Shown here one piece after another: positions 1-5,732 of a stretch of 6,317 nt of DNA; position 1 is the first letter of the stretch, and the number at the start of each line of letters is the position of its first letter. Origin of the DNA: a bacterium UBP6_UBA1177 (lineage in GTDB: Bacteria > UBP6 > UBA1177); contig DBYV01000064.1 in assembly GCA_002310995.1 (NCBI GenBank), positions 1-6,317 on the forward strand. Reading direction: 5' to 3'. Under the pieces are notes generated by a model. The model was given only the letters and a program-made list of their open reading frames with translations. It had not been told where the DNA came from and did no database searches. Both the position numbers and the translations under genes were made by a program.

Positions 1-480
1 CATCCCGAAGATTTCCAGACGAACGGCCATGTCGCGGTCATCGGAGGCGGAAACGTCGCGGCTGACTGCGCTGCAACAGCAATGAGAAACGGCGCGGCAT
101 CGGTCGAAATGTTCGTCAGACGCCGCATTTCGGATATGCGTATATCGAAAGCGGAATACCTTGATCTCGTCAACCACAAAATTGACCTCTGCGGCATGAC
201 AAGCCCCGAAAAAATCGAAAAAATCGGGAACAAACTCTGCCTTACAGTGAGACGCAACTTCTTTGACGGCGAAAAGTGGGTCCCGCTTGAAAATTCGTCA
301 GTCTCGCTTCCTTACTTCGACCTCATCATCCGCGCAGTCGGAAGCCGCTCCGACACGAAGAGCGACGACAACGCGAAACTTGTCTATGCCGGCGACTGCA
401 AAACCGGCGGTTCCACGATCGTCGAAGCCATTTCATCAGGCCGAAAGGCAGCTCAGGAAATAATCAAGGTGTTTGAGTAG
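1..480 (+). CDS. Glutamate synthase small subunit-like FAD/NAD(P) oxidoreductase, C-terminal part (5' truncated by window edge)
   Basis: The frame is open from the first base, so this is the last 159 residues of a longer protein; the ATG at 82 is internal. Residues 11-24 read VAVIGGGNVAADCA, the NAD(P)-binding Rossmann turn of the glutamate-synthase-beta/dihydropyrimidine-dehydrogenase-type flavoproteins. An Arg-rich VRRR follows at the end of the second strand, where relatives carry YRRT. Residues 128-137 (VYAGDCKTGG), then STIVEAISSGRKAA, match the C-terminal FAD-binding GD motif plus helix of the same family. In that family the protein moves electrons between NAD(P)H and FAD and passes them to a partner subunit or fused domain. 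The partner cannot be seen here, so the substrate is unknown. The family call is firm; the exact member (GltD, YgfK-like, HdrA-like or other) is not resolved. It converges on the lipoprotein gene that follows, with a 4-base gap. Confidence 0.85.
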   Translation, partial: HPEDFQTNGHVAVIGGGNVAADCAATAMRNGAASVEMFVRRRISDMRISKAEYLDLVNHKIDLCGMTSPEKIEKIGNKLCLTVRRNFFDGEKWVPLENSSVSLPYFDLIIRAVGSRSDTKSDDNAKLVYAGDCKTGGSTIVEAISSGRKAAQEIIKVFE

Positions 481-484
481 GATT

Positions 485-1381
485 TTAATCAATAGGATCG
501 CAGATTTTATCTGTTCCTACCGCTCCTATCAAAAAGTCTGAAAGTGACGGTGTAGCGGAAATATTGTCACCTTTATAATTCAATGGATTGTAAAGTGTCG
601 CTTCACCTCTGAAAGAGAATTCATTTTCACCGTCTATAAAGCCTTTTGTGATTTCGATCTCCCCTTCAGCAAACGCATGGATACATTCTCCTGCTCCCTT
701 TGCGACTCCAGCATCCCAATCAACATCAGAAATAAGCAATACGACGTTGTCTTTATAGCTGTAGTTTATATCATGAACACCTTCTTTTGCGGCAAGTTCA
801 ACGGGAATAGAAAATGAAATCAAAGGATTGTCATAATAATATCCTGCACTTACAGTTATGAATTGTTTCTTGATAAAGATGTATTTGCCGCGAATATCTT
901 CCGAAAAAAAATCATCTGATGTTTGGTATGCACATTCTAAAGTAGAAGTAAGATCTTCCGGTAAAATCGAAGTTGAATTGTTTCCATAAGTTCCGGAGAA
1001 CAAAAAATCATTTTCGCATCCGGGAGTATAACCTGCAGCACCGACATAGCCTGTAAAATCGAATGAAACTGAGCCGTATGGTGAATTGTATTGTGTTTGG
1101 GCGGCTGGAGTGGAATCGATATCTTCATCATCTTCTTCCGTTGTATCAGAATCTTCATCACTTTGATCCTGTGAATCTGAGTGATCGGAGATATTTTCTA
1201 TATCATCGCTATGTTCATTGTCATCATCTGAAAATTCGTTATTGATGGAATCGGTGTTTTCATCAACGGAATCATCCGGCAGAATGTCGGAATCAACATT
1301 GTTTTCAGCCTCTTGCGAACCGCCGCACGAAACTGCGAAAAACATCGAGCAAACTGCAAAAATCAAACATAATTTTTTCAT
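485..1381 (-). CDS. Putative lipoprotein with acidic linker and unrecognised C-terminal domain
   Basis: This is a 298-residue protein. The ATG start is supported by AGGAGG five bases upstream. Residues 1-19 form a short lipoprotein signal peptide: MKK, a hydrophobic stretch, then AVS-Cys19. The lipobox has Ala at -3, so it is acceptable but not ideal. Gly at +2 carries no inner-membrane retention signal, so the outer membrane is likely. Residues 23-91 are a low-complexity Asp/Glu/Ser/Asn linker. Residues 95-298 form a domain rich in probable beta strands with four cysteines (122, 150, 233, 294), enough for two disulfides. I do not recognise this domain. The N-terminus is clearly paralogous to that of the upstream 904-residue lipoprotein: both end the signal in AVSC and continue with AEN...ILPD. 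The 40-bp gap to that gene suggests co-transcription. A role in binding or structure at the surface is inference only. Confidence 0.85.
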   Translation of the reverse strand: MKKLCLIFAVCSMFFAVSCGGSQEAENNVDSDILPDDSVDENTDSINNEFSDDDNEHSDDIENISDHSDSQDQSDEDSDTTEEDDEDIDSTPAAQTQYNSPYGSVSFDFTGYVGAAGYTPGCENDFLFSGTYGNNSTSILPEDLTSTLECAYQTSDDFFSEDIRGKYIFIKKQFITVSAGYYYDNPLISFSIPVELAAKEGVHDINYSYKDNVVLLISDVDWDAGVAKGAGECIHAFAEGEIEITKGFIDGENEFSFRGEATLYNPLNYKGDNISATPSLSDFLIGAVGTDKICDPID

Positions 1382-1385
1382 CTTT

Positions 1386-1391
1386 TCCTCC
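1386..1391 (-). promoter_or_regulatory. Ribosome binding site for the 298-residue lipoprotein
   Basis: On the minus strand AGGAGG is followed by a five-base spacer and ATG (1381-1379). This near-perfect Shine-Dalgarno fixes the start. It directly abuts the DUF4143 tail remnant. Confidence 0.8.
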
Positions 1392-1422
1392 TTTTTTACT
1401 TCAAAATATTCGAATCTATTTT
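1392..1422 (-). pseudogene. Remnant of a DUF4143 ATPase gene 3' end
   Basis: This 31-bp stretch matches 28 of 31 bases of 4201-4231, which is the 3' end of the DUF4143 ATPase gene in this window. Read in the corresponding frame it gives KIDSNILK followed by TAA; the intact gene ends KIDSDVLK and TAA. The differences are conservative (Asp/Asn, Val/Ile), and the stop falls at the same place. The match ends abruptly on both sides: at the stop codon of the upstream lipoprotein (1422-1424) and just before the AGGAGG of the downstream one. The simplest reading is the scar of a deleted paralogous ATPase gene. A shared 3' recombination site is an alternative. Confidence 0.65.
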
Positions 1423-4136
1423 TAACCCTTTATACACGCATCGTTCAAGCCGTCCCAGCTGTATCCTTCAATGCAGGCGCATTTCTGCTCGTAAGGGCCG
1501 GGCTGAATGCACTCGCCTGTGGAATTTTCCACTTCCAGGCACGGATTGGGATCGCAGCGGTCTACCTTGAAAACACACTTGAGTTCATCGCTGTTCCAGA
1601 CATAACCGTCGTCGCAGCCGCAGGTAGCACATTCGACGCACTTTCCGTTTTCCCAGAGTTTGCCGTAAGTACACGGATTTTCCCTCACGCAGACATAGTA
1701 CGGGTCTGTATCGTCTTTGTACCAAACCTCACCGAAATGCTCTGCCGGATGCCACGGCTTTGTTGTAGATGCTGAACCGTAGCGGAGCCATCTGTCCTCG
1801 AGACTGATTGAGTTGAGTTCATGTATGTTTGGGAGACGCCAATCGGAAAATCCTGCAAATTCAAGATCTTCGCAATATTTCATGCGTTCAGACCATGTCT
1901 CTATGCCGTTGTAGTACATAAGATTTCTGATATTCCACATCAGATGCGTGGTATGGTTCATGTATAGTTTCTCATCTTCATAGGAAACTCCGTAGACTTT
2001 TCCGTGGTTTTCCTCAAAAATTTCGCCTCGGACGCAGCGGATCGAGCTCATAAGCCGGCTTGTATCTCCTGTTATGAAATCACTCAGCATAATTTCACCC
2101 AGATCGGCATCTTCAAAATTCACGATATAGGCACTATCGTAGGAACCGTAGGGAATCATAGTCGATGACCAGAAATTTTCAGGCGGTGTGTCAGGAAAAT
2201 ATTTCGTGTCTATTGTCGGGCTGCTGTTATAACTGATTAAAGTCTGCAGTTCATAGAATGTCGGAAGCCGCCAGTCATGGTAGCCGCCGTAATCAAGTTT
2301 GTTACAGTAATTCTGCACGTCATACCATGAGATGTTGTCGGCAGGCATTACTTTCTGCTGCCACTCAAGTCCTGTGATTTTGTCGATGACAACCGGTTCG
2401 TCCTCATATACAGTATCAAGAATGAAGTTTTGCGGAGCACAGAATCCCATAGCGGCATACTGGGCATCCTGCCCGTAAAACTCTTCGCCTTCAGCCGGAC
2501 ATTCAATCTCTTTTTCCATGTCGTAGCATTTTGTCTGCCCTGTGCAGACCCTTGCCTGATGAGGCCGCTCTTTCATGCAACCCTTCTCTTTTCCCCACCA
2601 GTAAAGGTTTTCTTCACAGCTGCATATAAAGGTGAAACGGTTCGGAGCGCTGCATTCTCCGGTTGTATGCTCGTAATCTCCGCACGGATTTGGCTCACAC
2701 GGATTTTTGGCGCACTCTTTGCCGTCCCAGAAATAATTTTCGTCGCAACCGCAGTAATAATCTTTGAAATCTTCCGTTCCACATGTTCCATCGGAATGTT
2801 CCATGTTTTTGCACGGATTATTTTCGCACGGATTTTCGACGCATTTAACGCCATTCCACCATAAACCTTTTTTGCAAGGCTCGTTCCTCATGCAGAGTGC
2901 GTGACCGTAGACATAACGTTTCTCAAAACTTGAGTTCTTTCCGGTTGCAAAATCAATACCGTAAGCTGAAGGCGACCCTGAGAAGGGGTTTGTCGTGGAT
3001 GACCAGGTCAAGGTGCTGTTCTCCGAACTTAATGTTTCTGTAAGCGGAAACTCAGCAAGACGTTCATATTTATAGTTTATAAGTGAACTCAGTTCATACA
3101 TGTTCGGCATCCGCCAGTCGGAAAATCCTGCATACTCGGAACGTTCGCAATGTACCATGGCGTCAGTCCAGTCGTATTCCTTAGAGTATTCGTTTTGCCA
3201 GATAATTCCGCTTTGAGAATCCAGAATCACCTCTTTCCCGTTCAGATTTATGATTTTGAATCTCTCCTCTTCCGGCTTCGGTTCAAGAAAAGGAGATTGG
3301 TCTCCTCTTGTGCAGCGGACACTAAAGCGGCTTGTTGTTCTGGCAGTATCAATATAAAGAATGGCATTTAGAAACCACACTGAATCTTTGTTATTGTGCA
3401 GCGTCATTGAGGACCAGTACAGTTCTTGGGAGGAAAGATTCGGGAGAAATTTAACAATAACCTGTAGTTCTTTCGGCAAAGGTAGCCTCCAGTCGTCGTA
3501 ACCGCCGTACTGCAGATCTTCGCAATATTTTACAGCATCTTCCCATGTGGTAAGCAAACTCTTGTCGGGCTGAGACCATTCCAATTTCAAAGTGTCGTTT
3601 TTGTGTGTCGGTTCACTTTCGACGGAACGGTTAACCTGAAAATCTTTTTTCATGCAATATCCCATTTCAGCGTAACGTGCATCCTGACCGTACCAGACAC
3701 TGTATTCAGCCGGGCATTTCTGTTCCGGGCTGCTTGAGTAAATGTCATAGCAATCTTCCTGTCCTGTGCAGATGTTTGCGAAAGTGATTTTTTTGCAGCC
3801 CAAGTGTCCCCAGAAGTAGCCTTCAATGCAGCCGCACTCAAAAGAACCGTCCTTTTTGACTTTGCATGTTCCGTCAGTATTGGCAAAATCTTCGCAAGGA
3901 TTCGGTTCGCACGGATCTGTATCCTCGGTTTCGTCTTCATCCGTATCATTCAGCTCGTCATTGTTATCTTCATCATCGGTTGCTTCTTCATCCGAATCCG
4001 AATCTTCTTCAAGCCCGTCGGCATCAACCGCATCTTCATCAGGCAGAATGTCGATGTCGTTTTCCGCTTTTTTAGAGCTGCTGCATGAAACAGCTAAAAA
4101 TATCAGCGTGATAAGCAAAAGAAGGAGTTTTTTCAC
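1422..4136 (-). CDS. Large lipoprotein with EGF-like modules and four DUF1566 (Lcl-like) domains
   Basis: The start chosen is the GTG at 4136, because GGAGG lies five bases upstream and the protein then begins MKKLLLLLITLIFLAVSC; a TTG 21 bases further upstream lacks support. The product is 904 residues. Signal peptide with lipidated Cys18 (LAVSC, Ser at +2). Acidic linker about 24-74. EGF-like six-cysteine module 76-114. A module beginning CTGQ and ending in a YGQDARYAEMGYC motif, 123-161. DUF1566 domains about 184-277 and 309-418. EGF-like modules 437-475 and 480-520. A second CTGQ module 532-566. DUF1566 domains about 588-704 and 730-818. A degenerate Cys-rich segment 822-854 and a final EGF-like module 861-901. 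The DUF1566 copies show the DWRLP/DWRMP signature at Trp216, 341, 622 and 766, and a conserved Cys pair in each; WSS is present in the first three and lost in the fourth. In Legionella Lcl this domain type is linked to glycosaminoglycan binding and adhesion. An adhesin-like outer-membrane role is inferred here; the ligand is unknown. Confidence 0.88.
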   Translation of the reverse strand: MKKLLLLLITLIFLAVSCSSSKKAENDIDILPDEDAVDADGLEEDSDSDEEATDDEDNNDELNDTDEDETEDTDPCEPNPCEDFANTDGTCKVKKDGSFECGCIEGYFWGHLGCKKITFANICTGQEDCYDIYSSSPEQKCPAEYSVWYGQDARYAEMGYCMKKDFQVNRSVESEPTHKNDTLKLEWSQPDKSLLTTWEDAVKYCEDLQYGGYDDWRLPLPKELQVIVKFLPNLSSQELYWSSMTLHNNKDSVWFLNAILYIDTARTTSRFSVRCTRGDQSPFLEPKPEEERFKIINLNGKEVILDSQSGIIWQNEYSKEYDWTDAMVHCERSEYAGFSDWRMPNMYELSSLINYKYERLAEFPLTETLSSENSTLTWSSTTNPFSGSPSAYGIDFATGKNSSFEKRYVYGHALCMRNEPCKKGLWWNGVKCVENPCENNPCKNMEHSDGTCGTEDFKDYYCGCDENYFWDGKECAKNPCEPNPCGDYEHTTGECSAPNRFTFICSCEENLYWWGKEKGCMKERPHQARVCTGQTKCYDMEKEIECPAEGEEFYGQDAQYAAMGFCAPQNFILDTVYEDEPVVIDKITGLEWQQKVMPADNISWYDVQNYCNKLDYGGYHDWRLPTFYELQTLISYNSSPTIDTKYFPDTPPENFWSSTMIPYGSYDSAYIVNFEDADLGEIMLSDFITGDTSRLMSSIRCVRGEIFEENHGKVYGVSYEDEKLYMNHTTHLMWNIRNLMYYNGIETWSERMKYCEDLEFAGFSDWRLPNIHELNSISLEDRWLRYGSASTTKPWHPAEHFGEVWYKDDTDPYYVCVRENPCTYGKLWENGKCVECATCGCDDGYVWNSDELKCVFKVDRCDPNPCLEVENSTGECIQPGPYEQKCACIEGYSWDGLNDACIKG
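3912..4067 (-). repeat. Low-complexity acidic linker coding region of the 904-residue lipoprotein
   Basis: Codons 24-75 are nearly all Asp, Glu, Ser, Asn or Thr, written with GAT/GAA/GAC triplets, so the plus strand looks like imperfect TCATC/TTC repeats. The segment separates the lipidated Cys from the first folded module. It probably acts as an extended, disordered, possibly calcium-binding spacer (inference). The 298-residue paralog carries the same kind of tract at 1109-1315. Confidence 0.6.
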
Positions 4137-4141
4137 TGAAA

Positions 4142-4146
4142 CCTCC
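4142..4146 (-). promoter_or_regulatory. Ribosome binding site that decides the GTG start of the 904-residue lipoprotein
   Basis: GGAGG on the minus strand, then TTTCA, then GTG at 4136-4134. It lies inside the coding extension that a TTG start at 4157 would give, so it argues for GTG as the true start. Confidence 0.75.
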
Positions 4147-4166
4147 GGCAGAGACAAATAAAAAAC

Positions 4167-4172
4167 GTTATA
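4167..4172 (-). promoter_or_regulatory. Possible -10 element upstream of the 904-residue lipoprotein
   Basis: TATAAC on the minus strand matches five of six bases of a sigma-70 -10 box and would give a leader of roughly 25 bases. The region 16-17 bases further upstream is only a T tract with no recognisable -35, so this is a weak call in AT-rich DNA. Confidence 0.3.
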
Positions 4173-4181
4173 TTTTAGGAA

Positions 4182-4215
4182 TTTTGAAAAAAAAGGATAG
4201 TTTTTTACTTCAAAA
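4182..4215 (-). terminator. AT-rich hairpin at the end of the DUF4143 ATPase gene, possible weak terminator
   Basis: TTTTGAA, a GT bulge and AAAAAA pair with TTTTTT and TTCAAAA around a CTATCC loop. This gives 13 base pairs that span the stop codon of the ATPase gene. The stem is almost entirely A-T and the U run lies in its right arm rather than after it, so efficient termination is doubtful. The DUF4143 tail remnant at 1392-1422 keeps only one arm. Confidence 0.3.
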
Positions 4216-5560
4216 CATCCGAATCGATTTTGTAAACGAAGTTTTTGTCGATTTCTGCATTTTTGACAAACATCAGCATGTAAACGGGATAATATGTTAT
4301 TTTTCCGTTCTGCTCCACATTGCCGTTGTGGAAAACAAAGGCGTTTCTGATTCCGTAATCAGGATTTTTGCACACATTGCTGAGGGCGGCGTGTTTTGCG
4401 TAGTCTTTGCCCGATTTTATCTCTACCGGCACGATTTCACCGTTCTGTTCGATTACAAAATCAAGTTCTCCCTGCTTTTTGCTGTTGAAATAATAGAGAT
4501 CGAAACCGTGAGCTTTGAGTTCCTGCGCCGCGACGTTTTCATATACCGAGCCAAAATTGATATCGAGCTCGTTGGCAAGGATTTTCCGCTGAATGCCGTT
4601 CATATACATACTCGCGAGAAGCCCGGTGTCTGCCAGAAAAAGTTTGAAAAGGTGCGTCGTTTTTGAAAGAAGAAGCGGTGTTTTCGGCTCGCTGACACAA
4701 AAAACAGGAAGCGCGACACCCGCATCCTTAAGCCAGAGGAAACTGTTTGCGAATCTTGAAAAACGCTGGTTTTCATTAAGGTTTTTCAATAAAAACCGCT
4801 TGTTTTTCGCATTCAGTTCGCTCGGAATAAGTTCAAAAATATCTTCAAGATAAAGCTTGTTTGCCGGGTCGTATTTTGCAAGGTCCTTTTTGTAGAGCGT
4901 GACGATACTTTTCTGCTCGTCAACAACTTCCGCGATGTTGTTTGTATCTAGATACTTCTGCACGACAGCAGGCATCCCGCCGACAACGAGATAAAGCCGG
5001 AAGAACTCCATAAGTTTGCGGTGAACCACCGGATCAACTGGTGTTTTTTGCTCGAATGCATCGTTCAGAGCATCGAAAACCCTCTGCGAAATGCCGTTTG
5101 CTGTCAAAAACTCTTCAAAATCGAGCGGATACATCTCAATTATGTCCATATATCCTACAGGAACCGAGCGGATGTCCTTGAGATCAACGCCGAGAAGCGA
5201 GCCGCTCAGAATGTAGCGGAAACTTCCCTCTTCGACGAGAAATTTCACCGCTGTCGCAATTTCACGGCACTCCTGAACTTCGTCAAAGAACACAAGTGTT
5301 TCGTTCGGAACGAGATCCTTCCCTGCAAAGACCGAAATGCGAAGAAGCAGCTCTTTCGCATCGGAAACATTCTCAAAAATCGAAACTGCCTCTTTGTTTT
5401 CAATAAAGTTTATCTTCACGTAGTGCTTGAAATGCTCTTTTGCAAAACGTTCGATCGTGTAAGTTTTTCCGACCTGACGCGCCCCTGTAATCAGTAGCGC
5501 TTTTCTGTTTTTTTTATCGAAAAATTTCTCCAGAATTTTTTCTATTTTCCTGACTAACAT
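4205..5560 (-). CDS. AAA_14/DUF4143 family ATPase with PD-(D/E)XK-like C-terminus
   Basis: This 451-residue protein has the full length expected for the family. Its N-terminal P-loop domain shows Walker A GARQVGKT (26-33), Walker B TLVFFDEVQEC (88-98, Asp93/Glu94) and an LSGS sensor-like strand (118-121). Further family signatures are YPLDFEEFL (144-152) and GGMPAVV (194-200). The C-terminal DUF4143 part has LADTGLLA (309-316) and GSVYENVAAQEL (337-348), then GELDFVI with Asp367 and VPVEIKSG with Glu380 and Lys382. The last two fit the D...ExK pattern of PD-(D/E)XK nuclease-fold domains. Every key residue is intact, so the gene appears functional. Many genomes carry multiple copies of this family, whose cellular role is poorly defined; toxin, nuclease or defence functions would be guesses. 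AGAGG precedes the ATG at moderate spacing. It sits between lipoprotein gene parts and has its own upstream region with 32-bp-spaced repeats. Confidence 0.92.
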   Translation of the reverse strand: MLVRKIEKILEKFFDKKNRKALLITGARQVGKTYTIERFAKEHFKHYVKINFIENKEAVSIFENVSDAKELLLRISVFAGKDLVPNETLVFFDEVQECREIATAVKFLVEEGSFRYILSGSLLGVDLKDIRSVPVGYMDIIEMYPLDFEEFLTANGISQRVFDALNDAFEQKTPVDPVVHRKLMEFFRLYLVVGGMPAVVQKYLDTNNIAEVVDEQKSIVTLYKKDLAKYDPANKLYLEDIFELIPSELNAKNKRFLLKNLNENQRFSRFANSFLWLKDAGVALPVFCVSEPKTPLLLSKTTHLFKLFLADTGLLASMYMNGIQRKILANELDINFGSVYENVAAQELKAHGFDLYYFNSKKQGELDFVIEQNGEIVPVEIKSGKDYAKHAALSNVCKNPDYGIRNAFVFHNGNVEQNGKITYYPVYMLMFVKNAEIDKNFVYKIDSDVLK

Positions 5561-5567
5561 AAGCTTA

Positions 5568-5574
5568 TCCTCTC
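5568..5574 (-). promoter_or_regulatory. Ribosome binding site for the DUF4143 ATPase
   Basis: GAGAGGA on the minus strand lies seven bases before the ATG at 5560, a normal Shine-Dalgarno distance. It supports this start over internal ones. Confidence 0.6.
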
Positions 5575-5605
5575 TAAAAAAGTAAAAAGAGCTGAAATCA
5601 CAGCC

Positions 5606-5634
5606 AAAATATCACAAGATTAACGGTTTCCCAA
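5606..5634 (-). promoter_or_regulatory. Candidate sigma-70 promoter of the DUF4143 ATPase
   Basis: On the minus strand TTGGGA (5634-5629) is followed by a 17-base spacer and TATTTT (5611-5606). The predicted transcript would start near 5599, giving a leader of about 40 bases. The -35 and the start of the spacer coincide with the repeat copy nearest the gene, so a protein binding the repeats would be expected to affect initiation. Both hexamers are imperfect. Confidence 0.35.
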
Positions 5635-5636
5635 GA

Positions 5637-5653
5637 AAATTTTTGAAAAATTT
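5637..5653. repeat. Perfect AT-rich inverted repeat between repeat cores
   Basis: AAATTTTT, a single G, then AAAAATTT form a perfect 8-bp inverted repeat. It lies in the spacer between the first and second 15-bp cores and overlaps the end of the second by two bases. The equivalent spacer at 5667-5683 has only a partial match (AATTT...AAATT). It could be a dyad for protein binding; as an RNA hairpin it would be too tight to form fully. Confidence 0.4.
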
Positions 5654-5683
5654 AACGGTTTTCCATGAATTTTTCGGCGAAAT

Positions 5684-5731
5684 TTAACGGTTTTCCAATA
5701 AATGTGCGATAAGTAAAAGAAGGAGTTTCAT
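5684..5731 (-). pseudogene. Truncated 5' end of a lipoprotein gene (signal-peptide stub)
   Basis: The ATG at 5731 lies one base after the stop of the preceding gene and has GGAG six bases upstream (5741-5738). It reads MKLLLLLIAHLLENR and then stops. The first nine codons resemble the signal peptide of the 904-residue lipoprotein: 5708-5728 and 4110-4130 agree at 20 of 21 bases. Beyond codon 9 the similarity ends, and the stop TAA is supplied by the first 32-bp-spaced repeat. The stub is best read as the beginning of a tandem lipoprotein gene cut off where the repeat/ATPase segment begins. A functional short leader peptide is a less likely alternative. Confidence 0.6.
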
Positions 5732-5732
5732 G

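Larger units (their letters stand above)
5603..5698 (-). repeat. Three direct repeats of a 15-bp motif at exact 32-bp spacing
   Basis: The minus-strand motif TTGGAAAACCGTTAA occurs at 5698-5684, as ATGGAAAACCGTTAA at 5666-5652 and as TTGGGAAACCGTTAA at 5634-5620. The period is exactly 32 bp both times, about three helical turns. The two copies distal to the ATPase agree at 25 of 32 positions over the whole unit; the copy nearest the gene is conserved mainly in the 15-bp core. I see no further copies in the window. An operator array for the ATPase promoter or a cassette end are both possible. Confidence 0.75.

Noticed and set aside
493..519. Hairpin TAGGA...CAGAT/ATCTG...TCCTA as a terminator for the convergent genes
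   Set aside because: The stems are two 5-bp arms with an asymmetric internal loop, inside the 3' end of the lipoprotein coding region, and there is no T tract on either strand; too weak to call.
2573..2854. 93-residue basic minus-strand ORF
   Set aside because: It lies fully inside the 904-residue lipoprotein gene in another frame and arises from the EGF-like module codons.
4137..4157. TTG start at 4157 for the large lipoprotein, giving seven extra residues
   Set aside because: There is no ribosome binding site at a proper distance, and the real GGAGG lies inside this extension just before GTG at 4136, which gives a normal MKK signal peptide.
3826..4161. Plus-strand Ser-rich ORFs opposite the acidic linkers (also 1218-1775)
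   Set aside because: They are complements of GAT/GAA-rich linker codons and hydrophobic signal codons on the coding strand; low-complexity shadows with no protein-like features.
5603..5698. Possible short CRISPR array
   Set aside because: The conserved cores are only 15 bp with about 17-bp spacers that are themselves partly similar, there are just three copies, and no cas genes are seen.
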